DNA of 64,000 nt from Dichetophora obliterata (taxonomy: Eukaryota; Arthropoda; Insecta; Diptera; Sciomyzidae), in contig OY986439.1 of the NCBI GenBank assembly GCA_963920525.1, forward strand, positions 48,735,482 through 48,799,481, read 5' to 3'. The notes beneath the pieces are model-generated. The model did no database searches. It was not told the origin of the DNA and was given only the letters and a program-made list of their open reading frames with translations. A program made the translations under genes and the position numbers. This document shows positions 33,201 to 45,200 of the stretch, in pieces (within the stretch, counting starts at the first letter, position 1; each line of letters starts with the position of its first letter).

Positions 33201-36200
33201 CTCGGAAACGAGTTGAGAAACTGTCATGATTCTTTCACTATACTATTACTTTTTATGCAAACAAAAAAGATTAAAATTCCAAATTAAAAAAATCCAAAAT
33301 GAATGAACATAAACCAAAAAATTTTTAATTTTTACGATATTTAGGCTTGATTTTTCGATCGTATAAATTGTTTTTAAATTTTTACGATAAAAAATTTAAA
33401 TAAACCCTACATTTATGCAAACCATATGAAAGAATATTAAAAAAGTCATTTTTTGTTTTGAATATTTTTTCAACAACAAATATTTTTACCACAGTTTTTT
33501 GCGAAATAAAGAAATTCGTTAAGGTTGTTTTTGGAGAATTATAAAAAATAGAAGGGACAAGGGAATAGACAATTAATAAAAAATTCAAACAACGAAAAAA
33601 TGCAATCCTTGAATACGTTATTCACTTTCAAAGCCAGCACTTTCATTTTTGATTTATTTCTATTTCTATTTCACCCAAAAATAAAATGAGTACTAAAACG
33701 TTTTTGTGTGTTTCAAGTACGAAAGATAAGTCCTGAGTTGTGCATGTTTTTATATTGAAACTTGGTGTATATGTGCTATGAGACCAAGTAGTGGTGACTT
33801 TATACATAAATACTGCCACGCCTACTTTTACCTCCCCTTTTTTAAGGGGTCTTTTAAGATCTCAGGAACGATAAGGTTTATATCTTAAGTATTGGGGGTT
33901 GGAATTAATTTTAATGGTTTTTTTTCGGTTTTTGAGCATTTATTTAGAAATAACGGTACAATGTATATTATTCAAAGTATTGTCCATCGTTAGCTACAAC
34001 ATTTTCCCATCTTTCTGGCAGCATATGGATTCCGCGCCGGAAGAACGATTCGTCTTTTGAGGCAATCCACGAATCGACCCATTTTTTGGTATCCTCGTAA
34101 GAAGTGAAGCGCTGCTCAGCCAAGCCATGCGTCATCGATCTGAATAGGTGGTAGTCGGAAGGGGCTATGTCTGGGCTATAAGGCGGGTGGGGTAGCACAT
34201 CCCAATTCAGCGCCTCCAACGTTTCCTTGACGGTTCTTGCAACATGTGGCCGTGCGTTGTTATGTTGAAAAACCACTTTGTCGTGTTTTTTGGCATATTC
34301 CGGCCGATTAACCTTTAATGCTCGGCTCAATTGCATCAATTGTTGTTGATAGCGTTCCCCAGTGATGGTTTCGTTAGGTTTTAGCAGCTCATAGTACACG
34401 ACACCCTTCTGATCCCACCAAATACACAGCATAAGCTTGGCGCCATGAATATTCGGCTTGGCCCACGATGTTGATGCATGGCCGGGTGGTCCCCACGATT
34501 TTTTTCGCTTAGGATTATCGTAATGGATCCACTTTTCATCGCCAGTGACAATACGATGCAAAAATCTCTTCCTTTTATGCCGTTGAAGCAGTTGTTCGCA
34601 CATGCAAAATCGCCGTTCAACGTCTCTCGGCTTCAACTGGTACGGCACCCAATTTCCTTGCTTTTGAATCATTCCCATGGCCTTCAAGCGTTTGCCGACC
34701 GTTGATAAGTCGACTCCCAATGATTCTGACAATTCTTGAAGGGTTTGACACGGGTCTTCATCGAGCAAAGCCTCCAATTCTTCATCTTCAAACTTTTTCG
34801 GCTGGCCCGGACGCTCTTTGTCTTCCGTATCAAAATCACCACTTTTAAACCGACGGAACCAGTACTCACAAGTAGAAATCGATGGAGCATAGTCCCCGTA
34901 AGCCTCAGTAAGCGTGCGTTGTGCTTCAACCGCTTTTTTCTTCAAATGGAAGCACAAAAGTAAACCTTCCCGCAAATTGCGTTTTGTTGGAACGAAAGTC
35001 GACATGTTCACAGAGAAAAAAATATATGTTGTTTACACTTCAGTGGAATGACACATACTGAAAAATGAAGCTTAGACAATGTGCTTTGAAATGAATATAG
35101 TCACAGGTGTGCCCGATGCGATCTATTGATAGTTACGCCATCTCTTAGAAAACCTTTAAAACTATTTCCAACCCCCAATAATAAAAAAACGAAAGTTGCC
35201 ACACCCCCTATAACCGTTCAGAAATTAATTGAAATGCTTTATTTCAGACGATTTTTGTTATATTGGAAAATATAGTGTAATTTAATGCGTATGGTTACTC
35301 TCGGCAACTCAACTAAAAATTAGCGTGGTCGAACTATAACTATGCCCACTTTTCAGAAAGCATAATTACCGAGTTTTGGATGTTTATAATGAAACTTGGT
35401 GTATATGTGATATGAGACCCAGTAGTGGTCACTATATATAAAATGTTTTCACGCCTACTTTTACCGCCTTTCTTTGCATACACAATCGTTCATGCTGTGT
35501 CTCTTAACATCTCAGGAACGGAAATACCTTGGGCCACCAAATATATAACATTTGTTATTAAGGTTAATATCTCGGTTAATTAAAATAGCCACACCCCCTT
35601 TTACACCCACAATTAAATAAAAATGTTTTTTTAAGACACGAACTGAAGTTTCAAAAGGAAACGTGTGGCATGTCTTGATCGAATGGCACGTTGTTTGGAC
35701 ACTTCCACACTTTTCAAAAATTTACAAAATGAATATGATCAAAAATAAATTAGTTGAATTGGGGCAGTACAACGTTTGTCGGGCCCGCTAGTTATTATAT
35801 ATAATTTTTTTTTACTTCAATTGCATTTAAATGCCTTCCAGAAGTAGTTTATGAGAATGCCTTTTTAAAGCGCTTCTCGGTAAGGCTAAGAAGAAGCACA
35901 ATTGATTCTATAGAATATCTTCTGGAAGCAGTGTCCCCAAGAATGCATGTCACATTTGTATCAAAAATTTTGCTGAGTATATACAATATTTCAAACTGAG
36001 AAATTATTATATTTTATAGCTTAAGCCTAGTACTCTGTTCGTTTGCGTGAAATTTCGCTGGCAACATCTATTTATTTGTTGCGTGAAATTTCTGACTTAA
36101 AGTTTGTTGCTAGGAATTCCTATGGCAACGTTTCTCAGAGAGATTCAGAGAATATGTTGGGAGATTTCATATGATCTCTCTCTTTTCACTTCAAAATAAA

Positions 36201-39200
36201 TAGGCAATACAATTAAATTGTCGTGAAAAAATGTTGCTCAGAAACATGTTGCCATAATTTTCCGCTGCGGAACAGAGTACTGCTCTGACGAAAATATTGT
36301 TAAAATTTCCACGCTTGTTTCGCAGCTGTCATTTTTTGTATAGAGATTTGAGTGGAATTTCACATGAAACTGAACAGAGTACTATGCTTTAAACGATCAT
36401 AAATATAGCAATAAAACCAATAATAAATCAAAAATGCTTTACGATAAATTAACAAAATACGCGGCAAAACAAAAACCACAGAAATTGAGACTTTTTATTA
36501 AAACTAAACCGATTTTAAATCTGTTTCAAGATAAGCAAGATTAAACTTTAAGCTGCAAATGAGGTTAGTAATAATATGAATAGTACTTAATCCCAAATCA
36601 ATAAAAAAACTTAGAAACAAACTAGATTAATGGTGCATAAAACCAGCGTTATTGAACTTTAGCCACTTTAAGTCATGGGAAATCCAGTAAAAAATAAATT
36701 ATTGGATTATAAAATCTTTTATTAGTATAACGGCGATAACAAAAAGAAAAAATACAAAAAAAAAATTTGAAAGTACTGATAAAACAAGGCAGGTGGTAAA
36801 CAATGAGTTAATATTTATAAAGTAAAAATAAAATTTTTTAATGTGAAAATTTTTATGAAGTGAGTAACCAAAAAATTAAAGCTCATACCAAAATTTATTA
36901 ATAAAAATTATTTATTAGTAAAAATTTATTAATAAAATTTAATAATATATTCGACGTAACGAATGAAAAAAGTGAATGGCTAAGTACCGAGAATAAAGTG
37001 TTGTATAACATTCAAAAATTTAGCTAAGGAGAGGTTGGATAGACCACTACAAAACTTGTGCCAGTACACCCATCCAAAATAAGCCTGGAGCAACAGCAGC
37101 AATATAATTCAAGTTCTCTGGATAAAGGAACTGGTGATGGTGGAGTCTACGAACCACCAGCAAGACTTAAAAGGAACAGATGCTCAACAAAGTCTGTTGT
37201 TAACTTGGTAACAAATAACAATTTAAGTACAAAAAAATCAGCTATAGTCTGCAAGGAGTTGGCAAAGTCAGGAATTGATATCCCCACACCTTCGCAGTCT
37301 GGTATTTATAATGCCGCCATAAAATCTGCCGAAATGTTGGAGGAAATATTTATAAAAACTCGGAAATATGAGAGCTGGTGTCTCCATTTTGATGGCAAAA
37401 AGTTGGATAAAAAAGAAATTCAAGTTGTTGTTTTAAAAAATGAGCGGAAGGAAATAAAGTTGGGTGTTCTGGTCTTGGAGAATGGTCGAGCCTTAACGAT
37501 TTTTAATGGAATACGTGAGATTTTAGGCAAATTTCAGTTATGGGAGTCAATTAAAATGATAATATCTGATACAACAAGCCTTAACACGGGCGAGAAAAAA
37601 TGGCGTTGTTGTTCTTGTTCAAAACTATATGGAATCTATTGGTTTACCACCTCCTCAGTTCGTTGGGACATCTCCAAATATAAGCTATAATTTCGTAACG
37701 GATCTTACTGGTACCTATGAACTGTTGAAAGGAATCCACATTCAAAATGAGCCCAAGCTCATATTTGAGAATATAAAATGGCGTGATGATATGCAATATT
37801 TATATGAGCTTAGCAAAATATTTCGATATTACGAGAAGAATGGCATTTTTCCTTTTATAAATTTTAAAACACTTCCACCTGTAAGCAATGCTCGATGGAA
37901 TTCCAAGACTATTTTTGCCATTTTAGCTTATATACTTATTCCAAAATACCAATCAGAACTACTTCCAGTCTGCAAATTTAAGTAGTCCAGGATATCCACC
38001 CATTTTGTAAAACTCCACGAACTTTTAACAACAAGCCATCATTTATAACTCTAAAATATATTTTCAATCCAATTACATTAAATTTGCCTCATAGTAGAAA
38101 AATAATTTTATATAAGTTAAATAGCACCCCCCTCCCTGGGGGTCTAACAATAAAAACAGCTTTTTATACGTTATTTTTCATTATATCTCATAACAGAATG
38201 ACATTTTGAAATATTTTTGATTTTATTTAATAAATCTACCTTATATGAAAAAGTGTATAATTTTCATTTAGACATCCCCCCCCTTGGGGGATGTTTTGTA
38301 ATAAAAAAAATAAAAAACTTCATATACGTTATTTTTTTATTATTTCTCATATCAGAATGCCATGTAAATATGAGGTTGTAAAAAAGTCATACCCCTAATA
38401 TGCAGTCATGTGTGACCTTGGACAGTTATTGTTAGAAAAAGGTCTTAGTTTTGCACTGATTCAGGAGCCATATGCAACCCAAAGTTGTATTAGAGGCTTC
38501 CCTGCCGTTTTTTGTGTTCGGCCTTCCTAGGTTGCGCTGGGGTGAAGATATCTACTAAAACATAATGCCACCTGTATTTTATTTCTATACTAGCTGATAT
38601 ACCCGGTATTACTCGAAAGTCATTTATATAAACATTTTAACATACACTTCTCGATTAAATGTTTTATTAAATCGGGAATAATGAAAAACATGTTGAATTT
38701 TATTTGAATTTTATTTTATTTAATTTTATTTATCTACCGTTAGAAAGGTAATTGAACGAACATTAATTAAAAAAAGTTTAGTCTCTTGCGGTGAGCTAAT
38801 TGAATTCAAAGAAGGGGTACGAAAAACATATTTTAAAAATTAAAAAGAATTTTTATATTTACTTAATCTTAAAGCAAGCACAATTACCTTTTCAACAAAA
38901 TAAATATTATGGTGGGACTCAATGCGTTCTTGAGATATGGACATTTTAACGTCTAAACAAATATTTATATTAAAAAACATATTGAACATTTTAACAAAAA
39001 AATTTTTAATGAAATATATTAAAAGCAGCGGAGTTATTGGCATTAAAAGTAAAAACTTTGATTTTCATATAAATTTTTTCTCGTTATTAGCTATCAATGT
39101 TTTATGAAAATTCGTTGTGCTAAAAATGATTGTACCTACAAAAATTTCTATTAGCTGCGTTTTTTTATTGGAGATCAGGACCATATAATCGCATTTGCAA

Positions 39201-42200
39201 GCAAAGCAAAAACAACAAAAAGTCCAGCAAGTGAGCTGGACACTTAAATTTATCCAATTCTATGTTTTTAAGTGTTTATGACGCTAGATGACACTGCGAC
39301 TGAAAAAACTGGCAGTACTGCATTATTTTACTTTTTAAAAGTTTGGTAGCAATAGCATTTTCGCAAAATATTTCGCAAAACTTATCTGCTAGCTGCATAA
39401 GAACATCAGATATTCTTCTGTAAGCAGAAAATAGCGCCACCTGTCTGTAATCCCAAACGTATGGGGTTAAATTTGAAGAAACTTTTGAAAAAACATTATT
39501 CAGCTATTCACCGCAAGGTGTATGTATAGTTTGTACCCACACATTTTACAAATGTGGCGCTATTTATCTGTGAATTTAACGCACAGATCAAAACTAATGA
39601 AATAATTGTGCTGACCAGATGCGCATATGTTTTATTATATCGCCATATACCTGAAACTGATTACATGAAAATATTAACTTTTACAGCATTCTTATTCACA
39701 GTCATCTTTTCGATAAAATTGTGATATGTATACAACATTTAAAGTACCATTGATAAAGAACTAAGTGACAACGGTGACACAATGGTGAGAAAAAATAGAG
39801 CCATCACAACAAAACAAATTTAACAGGAGGGGGCGGGGGTGGGGAAGCAAAAAATAAGTAGATTACTATAAGGAAGATTTAATACAATCCAAAATCGTAA
39901 TTACGTTAGACACACAACTTGCATTATTAGAGATAAGTGGGGATGTTAAAACTATATAGAGAATTTTAACACAAAACTAAGTTATATTAATAGTCTGGTA
40001 TGAAAAATAGATTTTTAGCCATAACTTTTGATTGGAAAGAGCTATTGGGGTAATTTTTTCACATAAATTATTTTTGAGACTTGAATTTTTTGTAAAAAAT
40101 ACAAAAACAACATTTTTGAAAAACAAAATTCGCGAAAAAAATCAAAGGGTGCCCTTGTTGTTTTGATGACAAAAACAGTAAAATAATTTTTGCGCTTAGC
40201 TGGAAGAAATTTTGCAAATAAATGCTATGTCATATGAAAGGTAACCAGATGTGCAATTTTTGATTGATTTCATTTTTACAACAACAACAATTTTTGAGCT
40301 ATTTTTTGAGTAAAAAGTCAATATTTTGGACCTTTTTTGTCATAATCATAAAATATATATACACTAACTTAACGGTACAGTTCAACCTATTTCTGTAAAG
40401 TAATTTTATTGAACTTTTGAACAAAAAAAATTTGAATGAAATATATTAATGGACAGCGGAGATATTTGCATCGAAAAACCAAACTTTGATTTTCATGTCG
40501 TTTTTTTCTCATTCTTTGGTAACGATGTTTTATGAAAAAGTCGTTACACTGAAAGTTTCTCCAATTTTGAAGATATGTGAGTGTTTTTGATGTCAAAATA
40601 GCAAAAAATTTATAAAATTAAATACACAAAAATCTCCGATGAGAAAAAGTTTTATAATAACAAAATTACCGTTAGTTAAAAAAGTTTAGAGTGGGCGTGG
40701 CAAAAACTAAGTATGTAACATTTTAAGTTGAGATAAACCTAATATGTGTACCTAGTTTGAGCGAAATCCGTTGAACCGTTTAGATTTGTATAAAGGCCAA
40801 ACAAACAAACAAACAGAAAATGAGTCTTATTACTATAGATTAACAATAAAAAAATAAACTGATCTATTGATCAATTGTGTTGTCCGTGTAATTAAATGTT
40901 TGATCACAAATGACCGAGAACTGGACCTACGTTTTTTATGCCGACTCCGAACGGCTTATGTTCTCAAGAAGCTTTACATGGCATTTTTTACTCTCTGAGT
41001 CTGCAAAGAGGTGACGACCGAACAGAAAAATTAATTCAATTGAAAAAACTTTCTGTCTGAGCTGGAACTGAACCCGGGCTACCGCGGATCTTTACCTTAG
41101 GGGCACTCTACCCACTAGGCTACGGTCACCACCTCAATATATCAACAATATTAAATTTAAATATAAAAAAAAACAGATGCGTCGCTGGACACACGAGAGA
41201 AGCGAAGCTTTTTCGCAGTTTTATATGTTTCATAATTTAATAGTTTTTTTAATAAAAAAATTTTTAAATTGAAAAATTTTAAATACCTAATGTTAACTAA
41301 AAAAATAATTTCCTAGCAGTAAATTTTATCACCTTACATTATTATTTTACATTAATTTTGAATTATTTTTGTAAATGTTAATGAAATAATTGGGTTTTAA
41401 TATCTAAAATATCAAACGTATATTATATAGATTACATCAATAGTTGTCCTAATCTTGTTTTGCAAATATTTGGATCACTTGTCATTCGCAAATTATATTT
41501 ATCAAAACAGCATTGTTTAAGGCTTAGAGTTTTTTGAAACTGATTTTTTTTATATTTCAAAATTATAGTCTTTCTGACGTTAATGACGTTTCCAATTATA
41601 ATAGAAGTAACGTAATGTGCGTTCTTTCGCTTATAGTTTGAAACAATGCTTTCTCATACAAGTGGTTATAATAAACGCAACGTGACGGGACGTATAGATC
41701 CGTGGATTTTAGATTTCTATGTTACTTTACATTACGTCTTGTCAAAAAGCAACTGAACATTGTATTTTCGCTTCTGCCGTTTTAGTAGGTGTCGAGCCAC
41801 AGTGTTTCGTCTACATTCATTCTCTTTATACTCATTTATCTCGAAACTACTTTTTTCGGCATGGTATTTTAGGCATTTTAAAATAATTTTTTTAAACTTT
41901 ACGCTTGCAAAAATATATAATCAGGATAGTATTGCTATATGTCAAAAAATGTCTACTAAGTTTTCATGCAATTTTGTGATGGAAACTTGTTATTAAAACA
42001 AATAAGTAATTTAATCGTTTTTCTTAAAGGTAGGTTCGAGGAAATGTACAACGTTAACTTATAGCTTTACGCTTACGTCGTTCATCCAATACCATTATTA
42101 AATTTTAATAAAAGTGAAAAATAATTTTTAAGAAGAAGATTCCCGAATTTCCATGCAATTAAAAAATACCACGCCGAGTTGCCACGCCAATTAAAAAATA

Positions 42201-45200
42201 CCACGCCGGATTAAAAAATACCATGGGAATTTCCAAAAAAAAATTCCCAAGACCAATTAAAAATTACCACGAATGGGATTTTTCCCGCATTACTGGCAAT
42301 CTTGTCTGCTGCATTATAGCCCATAATCACACCATATGACAAATGGTTGGTTTGGAGTAGTGGTTAGTGTGTTGATCTCTCAATCGGAAGGCGCGGGTTC
42401 GATCCTCACGCTTGCAAAGAAATATTTTTAATTTTATATCCTCTTGCTGTAATAGACGCAAGTAAAAAACAACAACAATTCTAAGAAAAAGGTGTATGAA
42501 AAAAGTGTCGTTTTTCAGATTTCACTCAAGCAAATCACAAAACGAGGCGTAAAAAGCTTCGCTTCAATAATATGGTTTGATATAGTAATAAAATAAAAAC
42601 GCTTTCTTAATATTAAATATTTTGAAAGAAATAATCAAATCAATTTTGAAAAAATAATCAATAATGGTGATGAGTTTGCTTAGAAAAACACTTTGTACTA
42701 ATAAAATCTACCGTTTTCAAGATATCGTTATGGCTTTCATGTCAAAATAATGGGCTTTTTGTGTCAACATAATATCTAAAAAAAGAACCGGCAAAACGGC
42801 TTTTGTAGACGTCTGCTCTTAACTAAGGACTTCTCATACAAATTTACGAGAGAAATCAATTATCGAACTGCCAATTTTTATCAATTAAACTAAGTTGTAA
42901 GCAAACATGTTAAATTCCAATTAGAATTAGCAATTGATGCAATTAGTTTATATTGTCTAATTCATCAAACAATTAGAATTATTTCAACTAATTCCCATTA
43001 GATAATTGAAATTTTTATTCCAATGGTTAAACTAATTGCAATTAGTTGCCATTAGCAAAAAAAATTGGTTTACCTTTACAATTAGGAATCTAATTGACTT
43101 GTGCTAATGCAATTAGATATTCAATTAGCTCGAATTAGAATCAATTATTTTGATATTTTCAAAAAAAAATAAAACAAAAATATTCATAATATGAATTTCT
43201 CACATATATGTATTACTTATGTACACAATATGTACTACATATATTACATACATGCACACCTATTTAACGTACGTACTAACTGTTTAATAACTAGAATGAC
43301 CGGGTACATTCGCTTTCAGCAATACGAGCTTTTCAAAAGAAAAGTCCGTCAAGCGACCCCGCCTTGGACTATTAATAATGCCCGCAAAGGAAAATAGTCG
43401 CTCCAAAGGGCCTGAAGACGTAAGCCATATATTGGAAGTTTTATCATTATCATTCAAATATTGATGCATCAAATTCGAAATAAAATGCAGGCTTTCACCC
43501 TCCTCTGTCAATTTTGACAATGAAGCAGTACTTTCTTCTGAAAAAATGTAATCTGATTTACTGATTTGAATATTTTTGTTTTCTTTTTTTTTGAAAATAT
43601 CAAAATAATTGATTCTAATTCGAACTAATTGAATATCTAATTGCATTAGCACAAGTCAATTAGATTCCTAATTGTAACGGTAAACAAATTTTTTTTGCTA
43701 ATGGCAACTAATTGCAATTAGTTTTACCATTGGAATAAAAATTTCAATTATCTAATGGGAATTAGTTGAACTAATTCTAATTGTTTAATGAATTAGAGAA
43801 TTTCACAAAAGAAGGTTAATTAGCAATCATTAGCATTATCTAATCATTATTTAACATCTTTGGTTGTAAGCTTCATAGAATTTCTAATTTTTGGCTTCGT
43901 AAGAAAATAATTTTAAAAGCGTAGAACAGCTAAAATTTTTTTTAAATCGGTTAACACATTTCAGAGATATGCTTCGTCAAATATTCTTCAAACAAGTTGT
44001 TCCGTGGAAGCTTTGCACGCTCGCTCCAAATGAGATTATAATCTGCACTTATTATAATTTGCTTTCATTTTGCACTTCATTACTTTAGTTCAACATATTT
44101 TTAAATTTTTTTTTTTGCACTTTTTTCTCAGATCCCGACACATGGGGCCGTTTGGGTGTTGGTGTTCTATGGGGTCATACAATTAGTATGGGCGCATATG
44201 AGGAATGTGTTGCTGCCAGACGTCACTTTAGTGAAACCAATAACCTTAAAGGTCAATACTGTCTGACCAAGGTGCCTATTAAAGGCTTTTTTGGCAAGAT
44301 TAAACGTGATACAGATGATGTCTCCAAAATTAGTTATCAATACAAAGATCCAGATTTTTTCGAACTGGGCATTTGTATACCAAATTCCTGTTCAGCTGCC
44401 AAAGGTAATGAAATCCTAAAAGGTGTTATTAAAAAATATTACAACACCGACATAACGAGTCAAATGGTTTCTGAAGACTTTTGCAAAATTGATGATCCAA
44501 TTAAATTGCGTGCTATCGATATTTTTGCCATGTAAGTATTGTGTTTTATTTTTTTAACTTTTCTTTCAATTTTGTTAATTTTTTTATTTTTATTGCAGCT
44601 GCTTCTTTTCGTTTGTAATTATGTGCATGATCTCCAGCAGTATTTACGATTATGTGAAAACTAAAAATGGACGTAAGTTATAAGCCGCAAAATGGTGAAA
44701 GTGTAGTTTTTTTTGATACAACGTTATTATATGTGTAAGCTTGAGAAACAATTTTTCGAATATTCAAAAGTTTTTATTATTTCTCTATGCTATTATAACT
44801 ATTATAAAGGGAATAGTAGATAAAGTTTGTCCTATTCAGAAAATCTGGTTCATTATCATCATCTTTAGTTGAAAGGCTTAATATTTCCAAAGTATAGTAT
44901 AAGTTGGTAACTCAATAATTGAAAATGTTAAGTGAGACTATTTATGTGAAGATTTTTTTTTCTAAAAAGGGTATAGACAAGCAAAACTGAGTAGGTACAT
45001 GGGCTTATGAATAAAAGATGGTAAAACAATAGTTAAATAGTCATCCTAAGAAATTTTACATCTTCACCAACAATAATTTTCACCAACAAACATACAAATA
45101 TCACGTACATTCTCACAGCGTATTCGAGTGAGAATGTTGGTAGGAAAAAAATATACCGTTTAATTTAGGTTTAAATCCGTTTTGAGTCTTTTCACACCTA

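Larger units (their letters stand above)
32612..35791 (+). mobile_element. Helitron-like element interrupted by a mariner
   Basis: The right end reads CGGGCCCGCTAG followed by T: a palindrome, then the CTAG terminus typical of Helitrons (35780-35791). The left end is placed at TCTATATATATAAAAC (32612), the usual TC start, but it lacks the expected A before it, so that edge is weak. Inside, blocks with CCACACCCCCTT..ACCGCCCAC recur at about 32700, 32805, 35195 and 35590. No Rep/helicase frame: non-autonomous. Confidence 0.6.
27265..44131 (+). other. Intron 1 of the NRF-like gene (16,867 bp, transposon-filled)
   Basis: GT at 27265, polypyrimidine tract and AG at 44130-44131. At least ten separate mobile elements are listed within it. 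Stretches 27265-28139, 28961-29531, 31898-32611, 35792-36020, 36393-37057 and 41140-42160 are AT-rich with nothing recognised. Confidence 0.85.

Noticed and set aside
42345..42417. Functional tRNA gene
   Set aside because: A and B boxes and an anticodon-like arm are present, but the acceptor stem does not pair and A-rich repeat sequence follows.
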